The translations under genes were made by a program, and so were the position numbers. This document shows, in pieces, positions 1 to 12,900 of a stretch of 64,000 bases of DNA; the stretch's first letter is position 1, and each line of letters starts with the position of its first letter. The notes under the pieces are model-generated. The model saw nothing but the letters and a program-made list of their open reading frames with translations. It made no database searches and was not told the DNA's origin. This DNA comes from Fasciola hepatica. Its lineage: Eukaryota; Platyhelminthes; Trematoda; Plagiorchiida; Fasciolidae. Location: the NCBI GenBank assembly GCA_948099385.1, contig CANUEZ040000020.1, positions 10,929,501 through 10,993,500 of the forward strand, written 5' to 3'.

Positions 1-3000
1 AAATCTAATCTCCTACTACTCATTTGCAAATATTAACCAAGCTCTGTAGGTTGTTCATAACGGAATGCCTTCGTTGTACTTAGGCCCCTACAGAGAAGTC
101 ATCCATCATAGGAGTCGATCGCTGTGTGGGAAGCGGGTTGTTACCGTTCAAAAGCCAGTGACGGAAGGGTGCTATATCATGTAGTGTAGATGTTCAACAA
201 ACCGTTGAGAGCCAGCCCGGATAGCCTTGCGGCTAAGGTGTTCGATTCACAATCGTTCACCCCGGGTTCGAATCCCCGTGGGGGCTCGGTGGATGTGCAC
301 TGCTGATGATTCCCAACAAGGATGAAACAGCTGTACAGTGCTTCCATGGTTTTCAATGGTGAGTTGAGCGTTCAAGCTGCATGATGAATCATATTATATA
401 CAAATCTAATCTCCTACTACTCATTTGCAAATATTAACCAAGCTCTGTAGGTTGTTCATAACGGAATGCCTTCGTTGTACTTAGGCCCCTACAGAGAAGT
501 CATCCATCATAGGAGTCGATCGCTGTGTGGGAAGCGGGTTGTTACCGTTCAAAAGCCAGTGACGGAAGGGTGCTATATCATGTAGTGTAGATGTTCAACA
601 AACCGTTGAGAGCCAGCCCGGATAGCCTTGCGGCTAAGGTGTTCGATTCACAATCGTTCACCCCGGGTTCGAGTCCCCATGGGGGCTCGGTGGATGTGCA
701 CTGCTGATGATTCCCAACAAGGATGAAACAGCTGTACAGTGCTTCCATGGTTTTCAATGGTGAGTTGAGCGTTCAAGCTGCATGATGAATCATATTATAT
801 ACAAATCTAATCTCCTACTACTCATTTGCAAATATTAACCAAGCTCTGTAGGTTGTTCATAACGGAATGCCTTCGTTGTACTTAGGCCCCTACAGAGAAG
901 TCATCCATCATAGGAGTCGATCGCTGTGTGGGAAGCGGGTTGTTACCGTTCAAAAGCCAGTGACGGAAGGGTGCTATATCATGTAGTGTAGATGTTCAAC
1001 AAACCGTTGAGAGCCAGCCCGGATAGCCTTGCGGCTAAGGTGTTCGATTCACAATCGTTCACCCCGGGTTCGAGTCCCCGTGGGGGCTCGGTGGATGTGC
1101 ACTGCTGATGATTCCCAACAAGGATGAAACAGCTGTACAGTGCTTCCATGGTTTTCAATGGTGAGTTGAGCGTTCAAGCTGCATGATGAATCATATTATA
1201 TACAAATCTAATCTCCTACTACTCATTTGCAAATATTAACCAAGCTCTGTAGGTTGTTCATAACGGAATGCCTTCGTTGTACTTAGGCCCCTACAGAGAA
1301 GTCATCCATCATAGGAGTCGATCGCTGTGTGGGAAGCGGGTTGTTACCGTTCAAAAGCCAGTGACGGAAGGGTGCTATATCATGTAGTGTAGATGTTCAA
1401 CAAACCGTTGAGAGCCAGCCCGGATAGCCTTGCGGCTAAGGTGTTCGATTCACAATCGTTCACCCCGGGTTCGAGTCCCCGTGGGGGCTCGGTGGATGTG
1501 CACTGCTGATGATTCCCAACAAGGATGAAACAGCTGTACAGTGCTTCCATGGTTTTCAATGGTGAGTTGAGCGTTCAAGCTGCATGATGAATCATATTAT
1601 ATACAAATCTAATCTCCTACTACTCATTTGCAAATATTAACCAAGCTCTGTAGGTTGTTCATAACGGAATGCCTTCGTTGTACTTAGGCCCCTACAGAGA
1701 AGTCATCCATCATAGGAGTCGATCGCTGTGTGGGAAGCGGGTTGTTACCGTTCAAAAGCCAGTGACGGAAGGGTGCTATATCATGTAGTGTAGATGTTCA
1801 ACAAACCGTTGAGAGCCAGCCCGGATAGCCTTGCGGCTAAGGTGTTCGATTCACAATCGTTCACCCCGGGTTCGAGTCCCCGTGGGGGCTCGGTGGATGT
1901 GCACTGCTGATGATTCCCAACAAGGATGAAACAGCTGTACAGTGCTTCCATGGTTTTCAATGGTGAGTTGAGCGTTCAAGCTGCATGATGAATCATATTA
2001 TATACAAATCTAATCTCCTACTACTCATTTGCAAATATTAACCAAGCTCTGTAGGTTGTTCATAACGGAATGCCTTCGTTGTACTTAGGCCCCTACAGAG
2101 AAGTCATCCATCATAGGAGTCGATCGCTGTGTGGGAAGCGGGTTGTTACCGTTCAAAAGCCAGTGACGGAAGGGTGCTATATCATGTAGTGTAGATGTTC
2201 AACAAACCGTTGAGAGCCAGCCCGGATAGCCTTGCGGCTAAGGTGTTCGATTCACAATCGTTCACCCCGGGTTCGAGTCCCCGTGGGGGCTCGGTGGATG
2301 TGCACTGCTGATGATTCCCAACAAGGATGAAACAGCTGTACAGTGCTTCCATGGTTTTCAATGGTGAGTTGAGCGTTCAAGCTGCATGATGAATCATATT
2401 ATATACAAATCTAATCTCCTACTACTCATTTGCAAATATTAACCAAGCTCTGTAGGTTGTTCATAACGGAATGCCTTCGTTGTACTTAGGCCCCTACAGA
2501 GAAGTCATCCATCATAGGAGTCGATCGCTGTGTGGGAAGCGGGTTGTTACCGTTCAAAAGCCAGTGACGGAAGGGTGCTATATCATGTAGTGTAGATGTT
2601 CAACAAACCGTTGAGAGCCAGCCCGGATAGCCTTGCGGCTAAGGTGTTCGATTCACAATCGTTCACCCCGGGTTCGAGTCCCCGTGGGGGCTCGGTGGAT
2701 GTGCACTGCTGATGATTCCCAACAAGGATGAAACAGCTGTACAGTGCTTCCATGGTTTTCAATGGTGAGTTGAGCGTTCAAGCTGCATGATGAATCATAT
2801 TATATACAAATCTAATCTCCTACTACTCATTTGCAAATATTAACCAAGCTCTGTAGGTTGTTCATAACGGAATGCCTTCGTTGTACTTAGGCCCCTACAG
2901 AGAAGTCATCCATCATAGGAGTCGATCGCTGTGTGGGAAGCGGGTTGTTACCGTTCAAAAGCCAGTGACGGAAGGGTGCTATATCATGTAGTGTAGATGT

Positions 3001-3208
3001 TCAACAAACCGTTGAGAGCCAGCCCGGATAGCCTTGCGGCTAAGGTGTTCGATTCACAATCGTTCACCCCGGGTTCGAGTCCCCGTGGGGGCTCGGTGGA
3101 TGTGCACTGCTGATGATTCCCAACAAGGATGAAACAGCTGTACAGTGCTTCCATGGTTTTCAATGGTGAGTTGAGCGTTCAAGCTGCATGATGAATCATA
3201 TTATATAC
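1..3208 (+). repeat. 401-bp satellite array, eight head-to-tail copies
   Basis: Units start at 1, 402, 803, 1204, 1605, 2006, 2407 and 2808, and the last ends at 3208, so the period is exactly 401 bp with eight full copies. The copies are almost identical. The differences I noticed are single bases in the tRNA-like part of copies 1 and 2. The array starts at base 1, so it continues beyond the left edge. Each unit holds a tRNA-like module followed by a tail (GCACTGCTGATGATTCCCAA...) that recurs in diverged form in dispersed SINE copies near 11.9, 12.4 and 48.4 kb. This suggests the satellite arose by tandem amplification of a SINE-containing segment. It abuts a Penelope RT fragment at 3209. 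Confidence 0.97.
215..286 (+). other. tRNA-like module, satellite copy 1
   Basis: The 72 nt can be folded as a cloverleaf. There is an A-box-like TAGCCTTGCGGCTAAGG with a four-pair D stem, an anticodon-type loop TTCACAA placing CAC (Val) at the anticodon, and a B box GGTTCGAATCC. The acceptor stem has two G-G clashes, the T stem one C-C clash and the anticodon stem two mismatches. I therefore read it as a tRNA-derived Pol III promoter, not a working tRNA gene. Equivalent modules sit at +401 intervals: 616, 1017, 1418, 1819, 2220, 2621 and 3022. Confidence 0.7.
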
Positions 3209-3419
3209 TAACGAAACTGTTAAAATTGATATACTGACTGTTCCACGTATGTTTTCGGTATACCTTTCGCTGGATCCGACCGTCTTCCGCTCTCGTAAGG
3301 TTCACGTCGAGGAATGGTAGTTGATTATTAACTTCGCGTTCAATTGTAAAGCGTAATGCTTTGTGTGCGTTGTTGAATTCTATTTGCACACGCCGCGCAG
3401 GATTGTCGAATACCGACAA
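3209..3419 (-). pseudogene. Penelope-like element reverse transcriptase fragment
   Basis: About 68 residues read without a stop on the minus strand. They contain LPFLDVNLTR, followed by VYRK and a QYINFNS segment. This matches the end of the Penelope-like RT domain, where an LPFLDV motif is followed by a Y-R-K-T segment and a QYL/I-N-S segment. The fragment stops exactly where the 401-bp array begins and has no recognisable GIY-YIG endonuclease attached, so it is a truncated relic. It matters because hammerhead repeats typical of this element class occur elsewhere in the window. Confidence 0.72.
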
Positions 3420-5973
3420 GAGTGAGTTGGACTTCGTGAGTGAAATACCCGTTCAGCATTCGCAAGTCTAGTATCTACAACCATGGGATTGTTCTCTGTT
3501 CACGCCGATGCAGCAAAAATGACCGACTTGCACTGAATCAGACCTTACTACACAGCTCCACAAGAACCAAACCGAATTTCGTTTTCGATCCAAAGGCGAA
3601 GACACTTTTCACCGTAAGTGAACCAACCCAAAACTAGTCCTGTATTTTATTTAGGGTTCGGATTACTAAACAAATCAACAGTTGTCAAAACCTTATCCAT
3701 ATATTGATATCAAGAATCCTGGTCAGAGTTCAGTCGGAAAATTCTACCCAAACAGACTCATATCTTATATGGTGACTAGTCAGCTTGTCAGTTGCGACGA
3801 TCACGTTGATCCCGTTAGCCAAGGATACGCGCACAGAAAATCGTCGTCAAGTTTTCACAGTTCACTAATATAATGATATTTCCGGTTTGTTTATCCATCA
3901 TCCAACGACGGTATTATAATTCTAGGGAGATGCGATCAGTCAGTGGCTACCGAAATTGATCAGTTCAGTTCTTCTAACAACTAACCTCTCACTGCTTTGT
4001 TTCGGGTTTGGTTACTACCTCTCAGCATCGCCTCACCGAGAGCAGAACCAACAGAAGCACAGGTAGCAAACAAACGAAACGATGTTATAGGTGGAAATTA
4101 TTTAGACCAGGAAATGGTTCGAATGCAACCACGGCACCCAGCCATGTTAATTAATGTTTCCTATCCCGTGAGTGTATCTCGTGGACCTAACGCGTCCCGT
4201 TTGATCAAGTCCGTCAATGGATCAACCAGATCGGTCCAACCTGCAGACTCTGTTCCCCTCTGAGACTGAGTTACACCGAAGCATTCTACTTGGCGGCTAG
4301 CATAACATTTGTCCTAGTTATCGTGACCCGTTTGGACTAGGCGCTTGTTCCAGTGGTGAGATCCGAACCACAGGATCCGTAGTTTGATTGGATGACCATT
4401 TAACCAACGACCACTCGTTACTCTCTGATCTGAGGGATAAAATAGTAGTCGAAATAGCACCATCGGGAAAGCCTTTTACCTTTATCGGTCGAATAAAACT
4501 TACCTCTATCACTAATTATCTATGAGCAACCAACAGCCAGATGTATGTCACTTAACAGGTCACGCTGTGCGCCGCAGGTGTTTCAAACTACGCTATCCCT
4601 AATAGACCCGCTTCCACTTGATTTCTCCTAGGCGTTCAAACGGTCACAAATTAGACGTCGATACAAGCTCTCGAAGATAATGAATAATGGGAGACGTCCT
4701 TGATCCACACGAATAGGAAGACTTTCGGTAGATCGTCCGGGCAAACGCTAAGAAAATTCTGATCAAACGAGGGTCCATCATAAAAAACTCAAAAAGTCAT
4801 TTGTACAACTTCCTATCGACCTTAAAAACCAAACAGATTATTTCAACATCGTTATTTAATGGTTAATCAAGCAGAGGAAAAAGCCTAAACACGATGTTGA
4901 ATCGACTACAACCCTTCAGAACGATAGCTGAGGACTGAACAACCATACACGCAGACACACAAATTGTTGACCGTTTTCTCACAGGCCAAACGCAGATGTT
5001 GTGGTACGCAACTCGAACGTGACATTTCTCACCGGACAAATGTGACTCAATCAGAACGACCGGTGATACCAAATCAACGGCATAAATTTAGGTGAAAACA
5101 TGTACTGTTAAGAATTATGTTCCTACCCGTAAACGTCTGGCAGATACGACGTGGAACTTTTTGTACAAACCAGGTTTAACTAAATGGTAGAAGTAAAGTT
5201 ATCTGGTTGGCAGAGGATTCCCTGGGTCACAGATAGAAAACAGGCCACTGATAGAGTGATAATCCGCGAACAATGAGGGCTAAAAAGCATTGAATAAGCG
5301 ACCACGGACGATCCATGGCAATCCTCGGCGTTTCCCTTCACATGAGACATCCCTTACAGAACACCACATATTGTGATGTGTCGGATGGTGCGACACGCCG
5401 GTAACCGGAGACAGTATGTACCCAAAAAGTTCCCCCAGATGAGGTGCAAGAGCTAACGGCTTCTGTTTACCGATTCCTCCGGAACACAAGGATGCATTAA
5501 GGAGACTTAACTGGTTGAGAAATATGAATTATACTAGGTTTTTCAGAAACAAATGAAAAACCAAAATAGTAGTACTGATGATCAGTTCCGTAACAATGGC
5601 AATACAAAGGGTTTTGAACAAAATACCCGTGAAGCGGAAAACGGAAGAACATACAGGTGGTCATACAGTAAGTGATAGATTAGTACGTAAATGTGAACAT
5701 TCATGATTAGATCAATGGAAATGTGTGTGTGACTGAGTTCGCTTAAGAAAGTGAGACTGGACGAGATTAAAACGGAAACAAAATGATCGGGCGATGAGAA
5801 CAATAGTACATGGTAAATCGTGACAACTATGTGCATTTGTTTCCGTACGCAAGATAAAAAATAATATACAGCGCGTCAGTTGGTTCATTGGGAGACTTCG
5901 TTCGCGACAAACAGCTTCCAGAAACACGACCGGATGAAACAGTGAAGTAGGCCACGTGAAACACATGTTTGGA
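3420..5973. other. MAU2 3' flank, no recognised gene
   Basis: Only short uninformative open frames occur. The stretch 3997-4270 faintly resembles the LINE 3' ends at 22.1 and 42.5 kb and may be an old copy. No AATAAA is visible on the minus strand in the first 450 bases after the MAU2 stop, so the transcript end is undefined. Confidence 0.5.
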
Positions 5974-6048
5974 TCATAGCAGCCTGGAGTCCGAAGTAGA
6001 TGGCAGAGCTTGTGATTGATGCCAATCTTTGAATGGACCATCGAGCCA
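5974..6048 (-). CDS. MAU2: MAU2 exon 10, C-terminus (residues 712-735 plus stop)
   Basis: After TTTTTCAG the frame reads WLDGPFKDWHQSQALPSTSD, then SRLL and a TGA. Human MAU2 ends WTDGPPP...SLASLL, so both the entry motif and the final LL are kept. The preceding exon ends ...PEHRLIE, recreating the conserved PEH-LI-W-DG run across the junction. Confidence 0.9.
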   Translation of the reverse strand, partial: WLDGPFKDWHQSQALPSTSDSRLL

Positions 6049-6868
6049 CTGAAAAATATAAAAGTGAAAGCATTTTTACGGAGTGAGGCATTAGGCATCG
6101 GTTTTCAATCATTTGAATGAAGCAGTCGACAAACCTAAAATTTCACGTGTTCTCATTCTTTGTCGACGCACTCTAACGGCGGAATCGTATACCGTTCGGA
6201 TCTTACGAGCGTGTAAAGTGTCACCTACCGCAGCACGCATGAAACAGAAGTGTTCATCGTAAACGTGGGAGAAAGAAAATATCGGACGCGAATAATGGGA
6301 GGCGAAACTCCGATTAGTAGATTCATTCAGTTTTCCCCGGAAAGACTCGTGCAGCGAACTGGAGGAAACCGACGGATGAAAGCGAGCTGGAATCGTGGAC
6401 TAGAAAAAGGGGTTACGGAAATCCACCACAGAAGACCAAGCCGATATTTAGAAAACACACACGATCTATTGCAGTGCAATGCGATTCGATATGCACGGTC
6501 ACTTTTCAGTTCTATATAATAGAAGCTAGAATCAGCATTGGCTTCGGTTGGCGCTTTCCGCCTCCCTGGTTGGGACCCAAGGGACGAGGACTGCCGTTGG
6601 TTATAGACATTGAGGGGCATCGTTGAAAACAGAAGTTAGTGGCACGAATACTGTGCGATCTATCTGTCAAACTCTTGTGTCCCATAATCACAAAAATATC
6701 CTCTCGACAAACAAAATGACAGAGAAAAACACCAAGAAGTGCACGATGAGGAGCAAAAAAATCAGCATTTTTCTCTCTCATAATTTGTCTGTTTTATTGT
6801 TTGGTGCTTCCCTTCCCTTATTTTGCGATTGTCGGTGTTGCGTTGGCACCTTACTCGATCTAAAACCA

Positions 6869-6921
<53 letters not shown>

Positions 6922-9900
6922 TCGGATATTCACCTGCGTTATTCACACCCGACTGTCCGTACCGCGATAGCTTAGTCGGTCGAGCACCTTCCTGGTAAGC
7001 GACTCCGGCTCGCGGCGTTGGACTTTAGGATGTGAAAAATGCAAGTGGATTTTCCATTAGATAAATCCGTATAACAGTACAACATGCACCTTCGAATATG
7101 CGGTTTGACCTGCATGTGTGAGCAAAAACATGCAAGAAAAATGGATTAATGGAAAGGCATCAGAAATTTGATTTACTTCGAGTGTCAGGTTGCTACATAT
7201 TTACGCATGAACACAGGAGAGGGTTTCAGGATCTCATAGCCTCAAGGGTCCACTGCACTGCTTCAGGAGGGGCACTCAGCAACACTTACACTGAGACTTG
7301 GATGGTGAATTACACAGCACCCGATGGATTAAATGTTGCGATGAGCCGTACAATGTCGATCTTTTCTAATGATAAAAACGACAAACTGTGAACGAATAAG
7401 GACCCCGTGATTAGAGTAGACTTGTAACAATCAGACTAGAAACACCGAGTGTTCGCAAGCAAAGATGAAACTAATGCGCAAAAAATACGAGTAAATGGGA
7501 TTAAAACAGCACTGAACAAAGAGGAGTCAGAGATACGTACATCGAGCATGCACAAGATTACGAAACAATGGGTTTTAGTCTAAGTTGACTGCAGTGTTAG
7601 TGCTAACCCCACATTTCGGTCGTGACAATCGGGGTATCTGCAAATGTCTAGGGATTTGAAACTCTTGTTTCGCTTGTCGACTTTCTACAGCACGCGCGTT
7701 CAGGGCGACACGTTCTCATGTATTAAACAACGGAAAACCATGGAGAATCCGGTTTCAGCGAAGAACGGACAAACGAAAGCACGTCACACACAGATGGATG
7801 AATAGCAGGGGGAACTTTTTCGATCCGGTTTACACAATACCAGAGCGCACTCGGATGTGCGCCTGTAACCCGTGATCGGATGGAAAGAAAAAAACCGGGA
7901 AAGAGAATTCGAACGAACCCACAGGTAGTCGAAAAGCACACGAGCACGTACAAGCATACACAGTTAAGGCGCGCAGCTGGGTGGAAAAGAAGGAATGTGC
8001 AAGTGTGCGCATATCTGGCTTTTCTAAAGCAGATTAAATATCGTCATATTAAAATAAAAAGCCCATGAGGAATATGAACTCGTGTAATTTCAGTGATTAC
8101 TAGTTGCGTGATTTAATGTAACTTTGTGCTTTGTAGCCGTACACTACCTTTTTCGTCACTCACCCAACTAATGAATGCACGATGTGAAGAGAATGTAAGA
8201 CTAAAAACAGGAGCCACACATAACACGAAGTCTCATCATACACACATACACACATCATCCAATTCGCCGAGAAATGATGACACAACGGACACAATAGATG
8301 GCGGACTATCAGTTCCTCCGGTGTGCCTTGGCAACTTCACTTTGGAATCTTGAAGCAGATACTTGGCCTAGAATTGCACTTTGACCAGTTATCAAATTTA
8401 ACATCTTCATGGGAATTTCTCTATCATAATCAGAGCGAAGATGTAATCAGAAGAACCAAAAAAATTGCTAGGATGTTTCACGGTAGACATTCAGAACATT
8501 TTTCCATTCAAACGAAACAACAAAGAGTGGAGCGTACCTCTATGAGACGATGCTCAGGAGCCGAGATGGCACGCATGTGTTCGTCGATTACCAGCTTTGA
8601 GAAACGACCATGCTCAGAGAACCAATGGGTTTCTTGCTCTGTATTGCCTCGCAGGTTGGCGACACCTTTCAGCAACGCGCTAGCCCATAGCTGAATCCCA
8701 ATATCAGGCAGTCGATTAGCCACGTGAATAGCTGCACTGGTCATCTTGAATCCTTCCTGCACGGGTAAAGCGAAGGTGGAGTTTTTGGAAAATACAACAA
8801 GCAGATAATATACACAATCAGAAACAAGAACCTCACCATAAAGTTGACCATTTTCTATACAGCGCATGACAATGAGCCATCGTTCAAATGGACATTTGGT
8901 GCACTCAGGAATACAAATCGGCAGTCCAAATCAGCAATCTGAATCAGCCACATATGCGATTAGTTCCCCAGCTAAGTGTCGCACAATCAACCTTACCAAT
9001 ACTCTGAAATAGAACGGAGTTACCACCGGACGACAGATGGTAGAGCAGTGACCTAAAATTGATGTCTTCGACGTGTTTCTCTATCGAGTGAGGAGTGGCA
9101 TAAGAGTGCATTAGGCAGAACAATTGATTATGAGCAAACTTTTGTGAGTTCTAATCACTGATGCAATTTTGCTGCAGAACAGTAGCTCCTAATAAGTAGT
9201 TCTTAAAAAAGAATCACGTAATGTACGCTTGTAAAATACTGAAAGCTACAACCCTCGTGCCCTACGAATTAGTATTAAACTGTGTAAGCCTGTCAACAAA
9301 TAAGTGAATGCAATCTTTGGCTGGAAACAATGGAGCTGAAAAAACAGAACAACAGTCAGCCTGTTAAAAGCAGACACAGTCTGATCACACACGAATCACA
9401 CCGATCTACAATGTAACCATGCTTGCGATGTTTACTCGATCACTTCAGTATGGACAATCGTCTACCAAGCACTGGGCGAGAAATGTTTGAAAATCAATGG
9501 TAAAAAATAAGGAGATGGCTACAAATAAGTGTCAAGTAGATGCAGAAAGCATCACTGGCAGCAATGCTTAGTCATACTCACCAGTGAATATTAAGTTAGT
9601 GAACTTCTTGGACCCTAGCGAGAAAGCCTAAGAAGCCCTACATAACCACGTCTACTCGTTAGGTTTTTAAACCATTTTTCTACCAACCACCAGCCGCCTC
9701 ATCGAGCCTAGCACACCGAGGAAGCCTGTCCAGGGATATGCGCCTTAGCCTATAGAGCTTTAGCGTTTGGTGAAGCGATTTGTTTCGTGCACCCTAGGTG
9801 CTACGCCCGACCTCAGTGTTACTTATCCGGTGATCTCACGAGCTTTGACGAATGCTATGAAGAAATCGGTGTTCCAATCACAGAGTACAGATCAAAGCAA

Positions 9901-12900
9901 GCTGATGAAATCGTAGTTAATGGCCATTTGGAAAGCAGAAACGAACATGAAACCACAATACTTGCTGATGAGGCATGACTTTCAGCCGGTTAGATGAATT
10001 TAAGAAGCAATTTCCAATCCAAAGATGAAATACACTGACCGTACGCTTTCGAAGTTTAGCATTGTTGAGTTACAAGTGCAACCACTATGGGGAGAAATCG
10101 TTCACAAAAATCATGGTACAATCTGTCGAGCATTATTTTCTTAAGAAAACTGCAGCAAAAAATACACACCGAAAAACGTTTTACCTAAATAAGTTTGCGG
10201 AAATATGTTCACTATGAAAACAACAGCGACAGTAAATTTCACTCCGAAAAAGTGTGCTTTGCAATAACACTGCATTGCGGACCGTTTAGCCACATAAAAA
10301 CATGACAAAAACAGATGCATCAATCTGCGGCTTTCAGAAGTCCGGAAAACGGCTCCGCTGACACTCTGGTTCTTAGAACTACACGGTGGGCAGGATTGGA
10401 CACGGTTGCAATCAAGCGTCAGGGCGGTGCGATGGTTACTGAAACAGTGACCAATAACGAAGCTCGTGTATTCGGAGGTTCCATAACGGAATCCATTTTT
10501 GTAAATATTCTGAAGCAACTGGCGAAAACCATTGCGAACGATTTTCACGATCAGTCAGTCTCACGACGAAACGGCGCATTGTGGAGCAATGTGATGGTGT
10601 GGTCAGAATGACCTTATGTGCGGTGTGCAAAGATAAGCATGGGGTTGCCACAAGTTATGACCTCTTAAGCGAAGCTCGCGACAAAATGAATGACTGCAAA
10701 TCGGCGAACAGCGATACACTCGTGGCTGACCTTGGTCATCAATACGCGAACAAACAAACATGCAAGCTCGATAGCACCACTGATGGTTCCTAAGAATTCA
10801 CAGTCCACGCGATGTCAGTCGATAGTCGCCCGGGTATGCACCCTCATGTGGATTGTTAATGTGCCAGTTGTGCGGCATCATCTGTATGTATTGAATATAC
10901 CGGACACAGAAGTCAAGGAGTTTGCGGAATTGTCTAAACTAGGTATCTGCAAGAGTGTGCTACCTTGTACGCGTGTACTGTAGACAAAAGTGTCACCCGA
11001 GTGAATCAGATAATAATGGAACAAAACAGTTGTTGTTTGATAGGCCTAACTGATGGACATGCGATGTACACTGAGACTAGCACAAATGTGATGCAGTTGT
11101 TCGACACGAACTGTTCCCTCACACCCATCAGCATGGAAGACGAACTCAAATCACACACATACCACAGATGGTTGTAATGACAAAAAAGTGTATTGATAAC
11201 GAACAACTAACTGTATATGGTGGTCAGACCGGAACTGCTGTACTGTCGAAGAGCTGTACTCCAGAATAGCTAACTGACGTTGAATCAGCTCATCCAGCAC
11301 AAGTAACAGAGCAATTTCATCGGGCTGTCTGAATCAAACGGGGGTGGAGCACTACCGCGAGGCCCAGGCACAGATAATACACTGTGAGCATAACATTTGG
11401 GGATTTATAGTTAGCAGCTTGTTCATAGAAATGGGAGACCTACAAGTCAGTTTGCGGACCAGTGGGGATGCGGGGGGCGGTTGGCTTTCGAATCAACTGC
11501 ACCGGGTTCACAAAAATTCCCGAAATCTCGAGTGCATTCAATCCTGACGAGGACCTTGACCACAAGACATAATTTGACGGGCTGGACATCTGCTGCCGTC
11601 AAACGGTCCACACGAGTGCAAAATATCCGGGAAGTGAGAATAATAACCAAAGGTTTCGGTGAAGCTGACCATATTGTTACACAATCGTTGTCAGCGGGAA
11701 GTTAGCTATTTCACCAATCTTGCCCAACACAGACGTATCTTTAACTTTTAGCTCAGGTGGTAGGAAATTCGCATAGTTACTGATCGATTCACTGTAAAAT
11801 GCCATCGCTCAGTTTGCAATCGAAGAAAAACATGAAGACAATGCGCGGTTAAGTCCTCCTCCTTAGGAATCGTCAGCAATGCATATTCATCCAACCCCGG
11901 GGGCCTAACTGTGAGTCTTAAATGCTAACCACTGGGCCATTCGAGATGGCACTCAAATGCCAGTCTTGCGTCAATGCTACGTGAACTTGTAACAATCCGT
12001 CACTCATATTGCACGTTACTAATTCGTCAATAATATCGTCAGCGATTCTTAAGTAGTGCTAGTGTGAAGTGTGACTGATGGTGCAAGGTTCAAATCTCAT
12101 CACTGCCAGACATTTTTGTGCGGTAGACATCACATCGCGGTCGCCGGTATCACTACCAAGCCTAATCTTACATGATTCTCATCACTCCATGATCAAGGTT
12201 GCCAACAGTTCACTCTATCCATGGATCTGATTCCTCTGGTTATGAGTGTACTGCACTGTGCTGTAGCATGAAATTAGAGGAAGCCGCGGAGTCATCCCAC
12301 GCAGCCAAAAAGCTACCGCGACGGACATACAATCTCACAAGCAGAGTTAGAATTCCAGTTGGAACTCAAAGAACACGCACCGCTGATAATTCTCCACAAG
12401 TCAGATGAAACGGCTACCCAAAGCTTCCACGGATTTCAGTGATGAGCTGAGTGTCTTGAACTATCCTAATAACAAACTTCAATCGTGGTTCGAGAATTCG
12501 TCGGACAGGATTTGGACTGTTCCACTTCGTGTCGTTTGGCATTTTTATCCACGAACGCACTACCTCCAAATACGACATCTCGCCCAGCAAGTTCGTGAAT
12601 GAATGAGTCATCGGTCAGCCAGGTAGAAATATGTTTACCAACAATGTCTACTTCGTGTGGTCCACATTCGTGTTCGTCTCAGTTCAGGTTAACAGTCAAT
12701 CATAAGCAGACTCTGCGATCTGAACCGGGTACTCCTCCACTGTCCACATTTTCACTAATTTTTTTCCGGACCATAACCTGTCATTCTTGTTCGCCATTCG
12801 TGCATCTTCTGTGCTTATTAGGAACAGGACTATAGATACACACGACCGGGCACAAATAATATGTGCACTACCAGATTTGCGACTCTAATTAGTATTGTGG

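Larger units (their letters stand above)
6049..8537 (-). other. MAU2 intron 9 (2.5 kb)
   Basis: It holds a plus-strand LINE 3' end (6538-6918) and a tRNA-like SINE head (near 6958). The remainder, 7400-8530, shows nothing I recognise. Confidence 0.85.

Noticed and set aside
215..286. Functional tRNA-Val(CAC) genes in eight copies
   Set aside because: Acceptor, anticodon and T stems carry mismatches, and homologous tails at dispersed SINE sites point to a tRNA-derived repeat.
1..3208. CRISPR-like array
   Set aside because: The 401-bp units are contiguous without variable spacers, and the DNA is clearly eukaryotic.
5582..6112. Longer minus-strand frames (128 and 84 residues) downstream of MAU2 exon 9
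   Set aside because: Only the 24 codons after the acceptor at 6049 match MAU2; the longer frames are read in other phases or beyond the stop.
10315..10793. Overlapping 98- and 70-residue frames as coding exons
   Set aside because: No motif, no splice support, and both lie within intron 8 of MAU2 with stops on every side.
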